Positions 8,438 to 15,235 are shown, counted from the stretch's first letter. The stretch: DNA of 32,936 nucleotides from an uncultured Acetatifactor sp. (GCA_910587755.1 CAJUNZ010000012.1:9854-42789), one strand, 5' to 3'. Notes: a model not told the origin generated them from the sequence alone. Made by a program: numbers and translations.

Positions 8438-8498
8438 AGTGGATCCTTCCATTCATCATAGGGCATATCTGCAGACTGATTTCTGTCGTATTTTTCGC

Positions 8499-8520
8499 GG
8501 CCGGACTGATTCGTCCGGCC
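8499..8520. promoter_or_regulatory. GC-rich hairpin in the kinase leader
   Basis: GGCCGGAC (8499-8506) and GTCCGGCC (8513-8520) form a perfect 8-bp stem with a six-base loop. On the minus strand, the direction of kinase transcription, it is followed by GCGAAAAATA and so lacks a U-tract. On the plus strand it is followed by TGCTGTTATTTT and would be a weak terminator, though no plus-strand gene ends here. Confidence 0.5.
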
Positions 8521-8533
8521 TGCTGTTATTTTC

Positions 8534-8595
8534 CTGCCTGGGCAGGAAAGTACTTCTCTGACTGCCCGGGCAGGAAAATACTTCTCTGACTGCCC
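8534..8595. repeat. Two 28-bp tandem repeats plus a partial third, each with a palindrome
   Basis: Units at 8534-8561 and 8562-8589 differ at two positions, and a third copy starts at 8590 (CTGCCC) and breaks off. The first unit, with one flanking base, contains CCTGCC-TG-GGCAGG. The second contains the perfect 12-bp palindrome CTGCCCGGGCAG. On the minus strand they begin close to the expected transcription start of the kinase-regulator operon. They could be paired operator sites, for example for the encoded regulator, or paired leader hairpins. Confidence 0.75.
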
Positions 8596-8597
8596 TT

Positions 8598-8626
8598 ATT
8601 ATAGCCACTAAGGAGTCAGTATGCAA
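8598..8626 (-). promoter_or_regulatory. Sigma-A promoter for the two-component operon
   Basis: On the minus strand, TTGCAT (8626-8621), a 17-base spacer and TATAAT (8603-8598) match the housekeeping consensus. Transcription would start near 8591 and give a leader of about 150 bases before the kinase start. Confidence 0.8.
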
Positions 8627-8659
8627 TAAAAGTGGGACAAAGTGAGCGCTAAGATGTCG

Positions 8660-9565
8660 TTAAGACCTCTGCCAGCGGCCTGAGGCGCCGCAGGGCAGCA
8701 CCAGACCGCTCTGGGCCACAGGGAGTCCGATTTCATCCGCCGCCGTCTCTCCCCCCAGGTGCCCTGCCGCGCTGTGGATCAGGTAGGAGAGCACCGCCGG
8801 CTGCAGTCCTGTGGTGTAGGAGTTGATCAGCAGGAACCGGGCATCTTTGGACAGAAGCTGCACGGCCAGGGTGAGGAAGGGCCAGAGGCTTTCTTCCAGT
8901 TTCCAGGTCTCTCCTTTTGGGCCCCTGCCGTAGGAGGGAGGATCCATGATGATGCCTTCGTACCGGTTTCCCCGGCGCAGTTCCCGCTCCACAAATTTGA
9001 CACAGTCGTCCACCAGCCACCGGACGGGGGCGTCCCCCAGGCCGGAGGAGACGGCGTTTTCCCTGGCCCAGGCCACCATGCCCTTGGAGGCGTCCACATG
9101 CGTCACCTGAGCTCCCGCCGCCGCTGCGGCCAGGGTGGCTCCGCCGGTGTAGGCGAAAAGGTTCAGCACCCGGAAGGGTCTGCCGGGGCGGGCATGCCTG
9201 CGGATCAGGTCGTGGCACCACTCCCAGTTCACGGCCTGTTCCGGAAAAAGGCCCGTGTGTTTGAAGCCCAGGGGCTTTAAATGGAAGAGAAGGTTTTGGC
9301 CTGCTCTGTCTGCAGGGCCTGCACTGCCCAGACGGTAGGAGATGGTCCACTCCCCGGGCAGATCAAAGAATTCCCATTCCCCGCCTCCTTTTGTGCTTCG
9401 GTGGTAGTGTCCGTTTTTGGTTTTCCAGCCCTGGTGGCTGTGGGGAGTGTCCCAGATCACCTGGGGGTCGGGGCGCACCAGAATGTAGTTTCCCCATCGC
9501 TCCAGCTTTTCACCGCAGGAGGCGTCCAGCACCTGGTAGTCTTCCCAATTTTCTGCAATCCACAT
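8660..9565 (-). CDS. RlmI-like class I SAM-dependent rRNA methyltransferase
   Basis: Predicted RNA (probably 23S rRNA cytosine-C5) methyltransferase of the COG1092/YccW kind, 301 residues. The Rossmann core starts at VLNLFAYTGGATLAAAAAGA (SAM motif I), followed by THVDASKGMVAWARENA (motif II acidic residue). The catalytic loop is MDPPSYGRGPKGE. The N-terminal part (about 1-100) is a compact beta-rich region; the PUA domain of full-length RlmI (about 390 residues) is missing, as in many Firmicute homologues. The start has AGGAAG about 7 bases upstream and its own promoter at 9607-9636. The exact RNA target cannot be read from sequence. No terminator with a U-tract was found after it. Confidence 0.83.
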   Translation of the reverse strand: MWIAENWEDYQVLDASCGEKLERWGNYILVRPDPQVIWDTPHSHQGWKTKNGHYHRSTKGGGEWEFFDLPGEWTISYRLGSAGPADRAGQNLLFHLKPLGFKHTGLFPEQAVNWEWCHDLIRRHARPGRPFRVLNLFAYTGGATLAAAAAGAQVTHVDASKGMVAWARENAVSSGLGDAPVRWLVDDCVKFVERELRRGNRYEGIIMDPPSYGRGPKGETWKLEESLWPFLTLAVQLLSKDARFLLINSYTTGLQPAVLSYLIHSAAGHLGGETAADEIGLPVAQSGLVLPCGASGRWQRS

Positions 9566-9606
9566 ATTTTCTTCCTGTTCCTTTCTTTTGTGTTATGACT
9601 ACTAAT

Positions 9607-9636
9607 ACTATATCATGCGGGAAGAAGGGATATCAA
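9607..9636 (-). promoter_or_regulatory. Sigma-A promoter for the methyltransferase gene
   Basis: On the minus strand, TTGATA (9636-9631), an 18-base spacer and TATAGT (9612-9607) lie about 40 bases before the methyltransferase start. It is divergent from the S10 operon promoter about 95 bases away. Confidence 0.65.
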
Positions 9637-9729
9637 CAGGAAATACTTCAGCTTTCATAAAAATTTTTCCTTTTTTTCTATGTTACAGGGGCGTGGGCCA
9701 AATTTTTTCCAAAAGATGAAAAAAAAAGA

Positions 9730-9758
9730 TTGCAAAGACGCAGGTTAGCGTGTATAAT
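9730..9758 (+). promoter_or_regulatory. Main promoter of the S10-spc-alpha ribosomal operon
   Basis: TTGCAA (9730-9735), a 17-base spacer and TATAAT (9753-9758) make a near-consensus sigma-A promoter. An A/T-rich tract (9658-9728, with runs of T and A) lies just upstream and could act as an UP element. Transcription would begin near 9765. Confidence 0.87.
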
Positions 9759-9764
9759 AATGTC

Positions 9765-9969
9765 GCTGTGGCATGATAGCTGTGAAGCGCGAGGTTGCCG
9801 GCTGCCAGCAATGGAGGTCGGGTTTTCCGTGGAGCGAATGTCAAGATGAAAGCTGACGACAAGTCACTGTACGTAGATACGAAGTGTAGGTTCATGATCC
9901 CAGAGGGTTGCGTGCGGGTTCAAGACACACACGGGAGAGTGTACAGTCACCGCTTGTCGTACTTAGGGT
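9765..9969 (+). promoter_or_regulatory. Long structured 5' leader of the ribosomal operon
   Basis: About 235 untranslated bases separate the promoter from rpsJ. ACGACAAG (9856-9863) pairs with CTTGTCGT (9953-9960), and CTGTAC (9867-9872) pairs with GTACAG (9941-9946), giving a two-part helix with an asymmetric internal loop that closes a domain of about 70 bases. A further stem is likely inside it (TTGCGTG around 9908 with CACACAC around 9926, one mismatch). An upstream stem-like segment lies at 9764-9795 (TCGCT with AGCGCGA). S10-operon leaders are regulated by L4 in some bacteria; whether this RNA is of that kind is not determinable here. No credible gene was found between 9566 and 9998. 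Confidence 0.7.
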
Positions 9970-9995
9970 AAAAGTGCGAAAAGGAGGCGACTTTT
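9970..9995 (+). promoter_or_regulatory. Hairpin presenting the rpsJ Shine-Dalgarno in its loop
   Basis: AAAAGT (9970-9975) plus CG (9977-9978) pair with CGACTTTT (9988-9995), with G9976 bulged. The nine-base loop is AAAAGGAGG, the complete SD of rpsJ. Seven T follow the stem base (9992-9998), partly shared with it, immediately before ATG. It resembles a terminator but sits on the ribosome binding site, so translational control is the better reading. Confidence 0.65.
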
Positions 9996-9998
9996 TTT

Positions 9999-10316
9999 AT
10001 GGCAAGTGAAGTAATGAGGATTACGTTGAAGGCGTATGAGCACCAGCTGGTGGATGCATCCGCCAAGAAGATCATCGAGACCGTGAAGAAGACCGGTTCT
10101 GAGGTAAGCGGCCCCGTGCCCCTTCCCACAAAGAAGGAGATCGTGACCATCCTGAGGGCGGTTCACAAGTATAAGGATTCCAGGGAGCAGTTCGAGCAGA
10201 GGACTCACAAGAGACTCATCGACATCATTGCTCCCACCCAGAAGACGGTGGATGCGCTGCAGAGGCTGGAGATGCCCGCAGGCGTACACATCGACATCAA
10301 GATGAAGACGAAGTAA
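9999..10316 (+). CDS. rpsJ: 30S ribosomal protein S10
   Basis: Component of the 30S head and, with NusB, of the antitermination complex. The 105 residues contain the family core MRITLKAYEHQLVD, VSGPVPLPTKKE and EQFEQRTHKRLIDI. The ATG at 9999 has AAGGAGG (9981-9987) 11 bases upstream; an in-frame ATG five codons later (MRITLK) is the usual start in many species and is possible. It is the first gene of the operon and is not preceded by fusA/tuf as in many Firmicutes; a methyltransferase gene diverges from it instead. Confidence 0.97.
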   Translation: MASEVMRITLKAYEHQLVDASAKKIIETVKKTGSEVSGPVPLPTKKEIVTILRAVHKYKDSREQFEQRTHKRLIDIIAPTQKTVDALQRLEMPAGVHIDIKMKTK

Positions 10317-10353
10317 TCCAGGCAGAACCTCTACTTAGACGTAAGAACACAGT

Positions 10354-10424
10354 CCCGGCGACGGGGCGGCTGTAGCGCAACGATAGCCGCGTGGTCCGCT
10401 ATGTAGACAATGCCCTCCGGGGCA
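10354..10424 (+). promoter_or_regulatory. Three consecutive hairpins in the rpsJ-rplC gap
   Basis: CCCG-GCGA-CGGG (10354-10365, a GNRA-type loop) is followed directly by GCGGCT/AGCCGC (10366-10371 with 10385-10390). Then TGCCC-TCCG-GGGCA comes at 10411-10424, just before the rplC ribosome binding site. The gap is 122 bases, unusually long for adjacent ribosomal genes. Confidence 0.55.
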
Positions 10425-10438
10425 GAAAGAGAGGAAAA

Positions 10439-11119
10439 ATGAAGAAAGCAATTTTGGCGACAAAAGTCGGAATGACTCAGATCTTCGGCGAGAACGGCAT
10501 ACTGATCCCCGTGACCGTGCTCCAGGCAGGCCCCTGCGTGGTGACGCAGGTGAGAACCGTGGAGAACGACGGTTACAGCGCAGTCCAGGTGGGCTTTGTG
10601 GACAAGAAGGAGAGAATCGTCAACAAGGACGCAGGCGGCAGGAAAGAGATTATCCACAGGCACGGCGCCAACAAGGCGGAGCAGGGGCATTTCAAGAAGG
10701 CAGGCGTGAGCCCCAAGAAGTATGTCAGGGAGTTCAAGTTCGAGAACGCTGAAGAATACAGCCTGGGAGCGGAGATTAAGGCAGATATCTTCACTCAGGG
10801 CGACAAGATCGACGCAACGGCGACTTCCAAGGGAAAAGGTTTCCAGGGCGCCATCAAGAGACTGGGACAGCACAGGGGGCCCATGAAGCACGGCTCCAAG
10901 TTCCACCGCCATCAGGGTTCCAACGGCGCATGTTCTTCCCCCAGCCGCGTGTTCAAGGGAAAAGGGATGCCCGGCCATATGGGATGCCTGAAGGTGACAG
11001 TCCAGAATCTGGAGGTTGTAAGGGTGGACGCCGAGAAGAACCTGCTTCTGGTGAAGGGTTCCGTGCCCGGGCCTAAGAAGGGGCTGGTGACTATCAAAGA
11101 AACCGTGAAGGAAGGCTGA
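10439..11119 (+). CDS. rplC: 50S ribosomal protein L3
   Basis: Early-assembly 23S rRNA-binding protein that reaches the peptidyl transferase centre. The 226 residues are a little longer than the usual 205-215. Family landmarks are MKKAILATKVGMTQIF at the N-terminus, TSKGKGFQGAIKR near the middle with the conserved HGSKFHRHQGSNG loop, and GCLKVTVQNLEVV towards the end. ATG 10439 is chosen over an upstream in-frame ATG (10391) because it gives the canonical N-terminus and follows GAGAGG. The next gene, rplD, begins 26 bases later. Confidence 0.97.
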   Translation: MKKAILATKVGMTQIFGENGILIPVTVLQAGPCVVTQVRTVENDGYSAVQVGFVDKKERIVNKDAGGRKEIIHRHGANKAEQGHFKKAGVSPKKYVREFKFENAEEYSLGAEIKADIFTQGDKIDATATSKGKGFQGAIKRLGQHRGPMKHGSKFHRHQGSNGACSSPSRVFKGKGMPGHMGCLKVTVQNLEVVRVDAEKNLLLVKGSVPGPKKGLVTIKETVKEG

Positions 11120-11145
11120 ATTTGCGCGAAAGGAGGGCCAATCGA

Positions 11146-11802
11146 ATGGCAAACGTAACTGTTTATAATATGGAAGGCAAAGAAGTCGGCACAATGGAAC
11201 TGAACGATGCCGTCTTCGGAGCAAAGGTGAACGAGCACCTGGTGCATATGGCAGTGGTGCAGTACCTGGCTAACAAGCGCCAGGGTACACAGAAGGCAAA
11301 GACGCGCTCCGAGGTGTCCGGCGGCGGAAGGAAGCCCTGGAGGCAGAAGGGAACAGGCCACGCAAGGCAGGGATCCACAAGGTCTCCCCAGTGGACAGGC
11401 GGCGGAATGGTGTTCGCACCCGTTCCCAGGGACTACTCTTTCAAGATCAACAAGAAGGAGAAGAGAGCGGCCATGAGATCCGTGCTCACGGACAAAGTTC
11501 AGAATAACAAGCTGATTGTCCTGGAGGACCTTAAGCTGGATGCCATCAAGACCAAGGACTTCGTGAAGGTGCTTGACAACCTGAAAGTGGGCAAGGCCCT
11601 GGTGGTGACAGGCGCTCAGGACATGAACGTGATTCTCTCTGCAAGGAATCTTCCCCTGGTGGAGACCTCCTATGTGACGGTGGAGGAGACAGAGGGAAAG
11701 AGGGAGATCAAGAGCAACATCAACGTATATGACGTGATGAGATATGACACCCTGGTTGCGACTAAGAGCGCAATTGCGAATATCGAGGAGGTGTACGCGT
11801 AA
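11146..11802 (+). CDS. rplD: 50S ribosomal protein L4
   Basis: Lines the exit tunnel and, in enterobacteria, represses its own operon by binding the S10 leader. Here 218 residues; the tunnel loop is recognised from RSEVSGGGRKPWRQKGTG and GSTRSPQWTGGG. An upstream start would add eight residues, but AAGGAGGG (11130-11137) fits ATG 11146. The stop TAA shares its last base with the rplW start, so the two are translationally coupled. Given the structured leader upstream of rpsJ, L4 is the first candidate regulator of it; this is inference. Confidence 0.97.
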   Translation: MANVTVYNMEGKEVGTMELNDAVFGAKVNEHLVHMAVVQYLANKRQGTQKAKTRSEVSGGGRKPWRQKGTGHARQGSTRSPQWTGGGMVFAPVPRDYSFKINKKEKRAAMRSVLTDKVQNNKLIVLEDLKLDAIKTKDFVKVLDNLKVGKALVVTGAQDMNVILSARNLPLVETSYVTVEETEGKREIKSNINVYDVMRYDTLVATKSAIANIEEVYA

Positions 11803-12101
11803 TGGCTGATATTAGATACTACGACGTAATCCTCAAGCCGGTTATCACAGAGAAGAGCATGTCCGGCATGGGCGATAAAGAATATACCTTCCTGGTTCAT
11901 CCTGACGCAACCAAGACGCAGGTGAAGGAAGCGGTGGAGAAAATGTTCGAGGGCACCAAAGTGGCCCGGGTCAACACCATAAACAGTGTGGGCAAGAAAA
12001 AGAGGCGGGGCACCGTGGTGGGCGTTACGGCCAAGACAAAGAAGGCCATTGTAAAACTCACCGAGGACAGCAAGGAAATCGAGATCTACCCCGGCCTGTA
12101 A
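11802..12101 (+). CDS. rplW: 50S ribosomal protein L23
   Basis: Protein at the tunnel exit that docks trigger factor and SRP. 99 residues, the standard length, with the N-terminal YYDVILKPVITEKS signature and the loop KVARVNTINSVGKKKRRG. GAGGAGGT lies within the end of rplD and the start codon overlaps that gene's stop (TAATG). A 101-base gap with two hairpins follows before rplB. Confidence 0.97.
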   Translation: MADIRYYDVILKPVITEKSMSGMGDKEYTFLVHPDATKTQVKEAVEKMFEGTKVARVNTINSVGKKKRRGTVVGVTAKTKKAIVKLTEDSKEIEIYPGL

Positions 12102-12108
12102 AGGGCCC

Positions 12109-12170
12109 GGGTGCGGGCTGCAGCCCGTGCCCTGCGCAGATTTAAGTATGCGGCAGGAGGATGCTGCCGC
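12109..12170 (+). promoter_or_regulatory. Two hairpins in the rplW-rplB gap
   Basis: First, 12109-12132 folds on itself as a 12-pair near-perfect inverted repeat (GGGTGCGGGCTG with CAGCCCGTGCCC, two wobbles). Second, GCGGCA (12150-12155) pairs with TGCCGC (12165-12170), with a GGAGGATGC loop that exposes an SD-like sequence and an ATG. That ATG opens only a seven-codon frame. The true rplB SD is further downstream. Confidence 0.6.
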
Positions 12171-12202
12171 GCAAAGAATCATAGAAAAGGAGACTAGATA
12201 CA

Positions 12203-13045
12203 ATGGGAATTAAGAAATACAATCCCTATACGCCTTCCAGAAGGCATATGACCGGCTCTGATTTTTCCGAGATCACCAAGAAGGAGCCTGAGAAGAACCT
12301 GTGCGTTTCCCTGAAGAAGCATGCAGGCCGCAACAACCAGGGCAAGATCACCGTAAGGCATCACGGCGGCGGCGCCAGAAGAAAGTACAGGCTTGTGGAC
12401 TTTAAGAGGAACAAGGACGGCATCTCCGCAAAGGTGATCGGTATTGAGTATGATCCCAACAGGTCCGCCAACATCGCTTTGATCTGCTACGAGGACGGAC
12501 AGAAAGCATATATTCTTGCTCCCCAGGGCCTTACGGACGGCATGAAGGTCATGAACGGAAGCGGCGCTGAGGTGAGGATTGGAAACTGCCTTCCTCTTTC
12601 CGAGATCCCTGTAGGTACGCAGGTACACAATGTGGAGCTCTATCCCGGCAAGGGCGGCCAGCTGGTTCGTTCCGCAGGTAACAGCGCACAGCTGATGGCT
12701 AAGGAAGGAAAATATGCGACACTTCGTCTTCCCTCCGGAGAGATGAGAATGGTTCCCCTGGTCTGCCGTGCCACAATCGGCGTGGTGGGCAATGGAGACC
12801 ACAACCTTATTAACGTAGGAAAAGCTGGGCGCAAGCGCCACATGGGCTTCCGTCCCACGGTTCGCGGTTCCGTCATGAACCCTAACGACCATCCTCACGG
12901 CGGCGGCGAAGGCAAGACAGGAATCGGACGTCCCGGTCCCAGCACCCCCTGGGGTAAGCCTGCTCTTGGTCTGAAGACGCGCAAAGCCAAGAAGGCTTCC
13001 AACAGGCTGATTGTAAGAAGACGTGACGGCAAGGCGATGAAATAA
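12203..13045 (+). CDS. rplB: 50S ribosomal protein L2
   Basis: Peptidyl-transferase-centre protein needed for subunit association. 280 residues, near the normal 275. Landmarks are KYNPYTPSRRHMT at the start, GRNNQGKITVRHHGGG (about 49-64), and near the C-terminus the essential histidine region NDHPHGGGEGKTGIGRPGP. ATG 12203 has AAGGAGA eight bases upstream. rpsS follows after 12 bases with its own AGGAGG. Confidence 0.98.
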   Translation: MGIKKYNPYTPSRRHMTGSDFSEITKKEPEKNLCVSLKKHAGRNNQGKITVRHHGGGARRKYRLVDFKRNKDGISAKVIGIEYDPNRSANIALICYEDGQKAYILAPQGLTDGMKVMNGSGAEVRIGNCLPLSEIPVGTQVHNVELYPGKGGQLVRSAGNSAQLMAKEGKYATLRLPSGEMRMVPLVCRATIGVVGNGDHNLINVGKAGRKRHMGFRPTVRGSVMNPNDHPHGGGEGKTGIGRPGPSTPWGKPALGLKTRKAKKASNRLIVRRRDGKAMK

Positions 13046-13057
13046 GGAGGAGAGACA

Positions 13058-13339
13058 ATGGCTAGATCACTGAAAAAAGGACCTTTTGCAGACGAAAGCC
13101 TGTTAAAGAAAGTAGATGCGCTGAATGCGTCAGGACAGAAGCAGGTTATCAAGACCTGGTCCCGCCGTTCTACGATTTTCCCTTCCTTTGTGGGGCATAC
13201 CATTGCGGTTCATGACGGCAGGAAGCATGTGCCTGTGTATGTGACCGAGGACATGGTTGGACACAAGCTGGGTGAGTTCGTAGCCACCAGGACTTTCCGC
13301 GGCCACGGCAAGGATGAGAAGAAGTCCAAAGTCAGGTAG
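13058..13339 (+). CDS. rpsS: 30S ribosomal protein S19
   Basis: 30S head protein that contacts S13 and the inter-subunit bridge. 93 residues with the family core MARSLKKGPFAD, TWSRRSTIFPSFVGHTIAVH and GEFVATRTFRGHG. AGGAGGAGAG precedes the ATG. The 165-base gap that follows, before rplV, is exceptional since these two genes are normally adjacent; it holds a three-way-junction-like RNA. Confidence 0.98.
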   Translation: MARSLKKGPFADESLLKKVDALNASGQKQVIKTWSRRSTIFPSFVGHTIAVHDGRKHVPVYVTEDMVGHKLGEFVATRTFRGHGKDEKKSKVR

Positions 13340-13366
13340 CAGCCTGGGAAATACAGGATCTGAAAT

Positions 13367-13483
13367 CCAGGGTACAGGTATCCTGGAAGAGATAGAAGTC
13401 CTGGGATGTTTTAACGCACAATTGCCCGGGAGGGAGTTGCATTGTGTCTGTCTGCGGCGGGGATGCCGTAGCAGATGCGTTAA
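13367..13483 (+). ncRNA. Structured RNA element upstream of rplV (three-way junction)
   Basis: P1: TTAACGCA (13411-13418) pairs perfectly with TGCGTTAA (13476-13483). P2 inside it: CAAT plus GC (13419-13422, 13424-13425) with GCATTG (13439-13444). P3: TCTGC plus GGC (13451-13458) with GCC (13465-13467) and GCAGA (13471-13475), which abuts P1 so the two could stack. A preceding hairpin is CCAGG (13367-13371) with CCTGG (13382-13386). The rplV SD (AAAGGAGG) begins within six bases of P1. This is a predicted cis-acting element, not a known family that I can name. Confidence 0.6.
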
Positions 13484-13504
13484 GTAAAAAGGAGGATAGG
13501 ATCT

Positions 13505-13894
13505 ATGGCTAAGGGACATAGAAGTCAGATTAAGAGAGAGAGAAATGCTCAGAAGGATACCAGACCTTCGGCAAAGTTATCTTATGCGAGGGTATCCGTG
13601 CAGAAGGCGTGCTTTGTACTGGACGCCGTCAGGGGCAAAGATTTGGACACAGCGCTTGCTGTTTTGAGATATAATCCCAGGTATGCTTCCGGCCTGATCA
13701 AGAAACTGATAGAGTCAGCAGCTGCAAATGCCGAGAACAACAACGGCATGAACAGGGAAAAGCTTTATATTGCGGAGTGCTACGCGAATAAGGGACCTAC
13801 TATGAGACGTATCCAGCCCAGGGCGCAGGGCAGGGCTTACCGTATCGAGAAGAGAACAAGCCATATCACTGTTGTGCTGGATGAGAGGAAGTAG
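13505..13894 (+). CDS. rplV: 50S ribosomal protein L22
   Basis: Exit-tunnel protein, 129 residues. Family features are RVSVQKACFVLDAVRGKD near residue 30, LIESAAANAENNNGMNREKL in the middle, and the tunnel hairpin region around KGPTMRRIQPRAQGRAYRI, the usual macrolide-resistance site and here apparently intact. AAAGGAGG is 10 bases before the ATG and immediately after the structured element described for the upstream gap. Confidence 0.97.
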   Translation: MAKGHRSQIKRERNAQKDTRPSAKLSYARVSVQKACFVLDAVRGKDLDTALAVLRYNPRYASGLIKKLIESAAANAENNNGMNREKLYIAECYANKGPTMRRIQPRAQGRAYRIEKRTSHITVVLDERK

Positions 13895-13914
13895 GGAAAG
13901 GAGCGAACAAATAA

Positions 13915-14574
13915 ATGGGACAGAAAGTTAATCCTCATGGCTTAAGGGTCGGTGTTATTAAAGATTGGGATTCCAGATGGTATGCCGAGGGAGAGTTCTC
14001 CGATTACCTTGTGGAAGACTACGAGATCAGAAAGTACCTGAAGAAGAAGTTATACAGCGCCGGTGTCTCCAGGATTGAGATTGAGCGGGCATCCGACAGG
14101 GTGAGGATAACCATCCACACCGCCAAGCCCGGCATGATCATCGGCAAGGGCGGGGCTGAGATCGAGGCCACCAAGGCGGAGCTGACAAAGCTCACCGACA
14201 AGAAGATCCTCATTGACATCAGCGAGATCAAGAAGCCGGACAGGGATGCCCAGCTGGTGGCAGAGAACATTGCCCAGCAGCTTGAGAACCGTATCTCCTT
14301 CCGCCGCGCCATGAAGTCCTGCATGGGAAGGACCATGAAGTCCGGCGCACTGGGGATCAAGACCTCCTGTTCTGGACGTCTGGGCGGAGCAGACATGGCC
14401 CGCACGGAGTTCTACAGCGAGGGAACCATTCCCCTTCAGACCCTGAGAGCGGATATCGACTATGGTTTCGCAGAGGCGGACACCACATACGGCAAGGTTG
14501 GAGTTAAAGTTTGGATATATAAAGGCGAGATACTTCCTACAAAAGGAAATCAGACGGAAGGGAGTGATAGATAA
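13915..14574 (+). CDS. rpsC: 30S ribosomal protein S3
   Basis: 30S head protein at the mRNA entry channel. 219 residues, with MGQKVNPHGLRVGVIKDWDS at the start and a KH domain with the GxxG loop GMIIGKGGAEIE (about 75-86). The C-terminal domain contains GRLGGADMARTE. AAAGGAG precedes the ATG. The stop shares a base with the rplP start (TAATG), so S3 and L16 are coupled. Confidence 0.98.
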   Translation: MGQKVNPHGLRVGVIKDWDSRWYAEGEFSDYLVEDYEIRKYLKKKLYSAGVSRIEIERASDRVRITIHTAKPGMIIGKGGAEIEATKAELTKLTDKKILIDISEIKKPDRDAQLVAENIAQQLENRISFRRAMKSCMGRTMKSGALGIKTSCSGRLGGADMARTEFYSEGTIPLQTLRADIDYGFAEADTTYGKVGVKVWIYKGEILPTKGNQTEGSDR

Positions 14575-15002
14575 TGTTAATGCCTAAGAGAGTAAAGCAC
14601 CGCAAACAGTTCCGCGGCAGCATGGCAGGCAAGGCCACAAGGGGCAACAAGATCACTTACGGAGAGTACGGCCTGGTGGCTCTGGAGCCCTGCTGGCTGA
14701 AGTCAAACCAGATTGAGGCGGCTCGTATCGCACTCACCCGCTACACAAAGCGTACCGGTCAGGTCTGGATCAAGGTTTTCCCTGACAAGCCCATCACTTC
14801 CAAGCCCGCTGAGACCCGAATGGGTTCCGGTAAAGGATCCGTGGAGTACTGGGTGGCAGTGGTAAAGACAGGCCGCGTGATGTTTGAGATTGCCGGCGTA
14901 CCGGAGGAGCAGGCGAAAGAAGCCCTGCGTCTGGCAATGCATAAGCTTCCCTGCAAGTGTAAAATCGTTTCTAAGGCAGATTTGGAAGGCGGTGTAGAAT
15001 AA
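14574..15002 (+). CDS. rplP: 50S ribosomal protein L16
   Basis: Binds near the A-site finger and helps accommodate tRNA. 142 residues; signature MLMPKRVKHRKQFRG at the start, then TKRTGQVWIKVFPDKPIT and RMGSGKGSVEYWVAVVK. The first ATG, overlapping the rpsC stop, is preferred to the one two codons later because family members begin ML(M/L)PKR. Its own stop overlaps the rpmC start by one base. Confidence 0.97.
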   Translation: MLMPKRVKHRKQFRGSMAGKATRGNKITYGEYGLVALEPCWLKSNQIEAARIALTRYTKRTGQVWIKVFPDKPITSKPAETRMGSGKGSVEYWVAVVKTGRVMFEIAGVPEEQAKEALRLAMHKLPCKCKIVSKADLEGGVE

Positions 15003-15205
15003 TGAAATCTAGCAAGTTTGTAGAAGAATTAAGGGGCAAGTCCGTCGAGCAGCTGAACCAGGACCTTGTTGCTGCGAAAAAAGAGCTTTTCAATTTGAGA
15101 TTCCAGAATGCGACCAACCAGCTGGACAATACTGCAAGGATCAAAGAAGTGAGAAAGAACATCGCACGTATTCAGACAGTTATCACTGCAAAAGCCAGAG
15201 CATAA
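15002..15205 (+). CDS. rpmC: 50S ribosomal protein L29
   Basis: Small two-helix protein near the tunnel exit, 67 residues. Recognised from the helical LRGKSVEQLNQDLVAAKKEL segment and LRFQNATNQLDNTARIKEVR. The start overlaps the rplP stop, so translation is coupled. The last residues KARA are followed by the rpsQ SD. Confidence 0.95.
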   Translation: MKSSKFVEELRGKSVEQLNQDLVAAKKELFNLRFQNATNQLDNTARIKEVRKNIARIQTVITAKARA

Positions 15206-15235
15206 TTGCCGGATGGTGAGGAAAGGAGATCAACC

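Noticed and set aside
8499..8595. CRISPR-like repeats
   Set aside because: Only two contiguous 28-bp copies with no spacers between them and no cas genes nearby.
9683..9895. 70-codon minus-strand frame upstream of rpsJ
   Set aside because: It overlaps the strong S10 promoter and the structured leader, begins without a good SD, and encodes no recognisable protein.
9970..9998. Hairpin plus U7 as an intrinsic terminator
   Set aside because: The stem is A/U-rich with only three G-C pairs, and the loop is the rpsJ SD; a terminator here would shut off the whole operon.
9765..9998. tRNA or small protein gene in the rpsJ leader
   Set aside because: No cloverleaf could be drawn, and the only short plus-strand frame examined (12 codons from an ATG near 9811) lacks a ribosome binding site.
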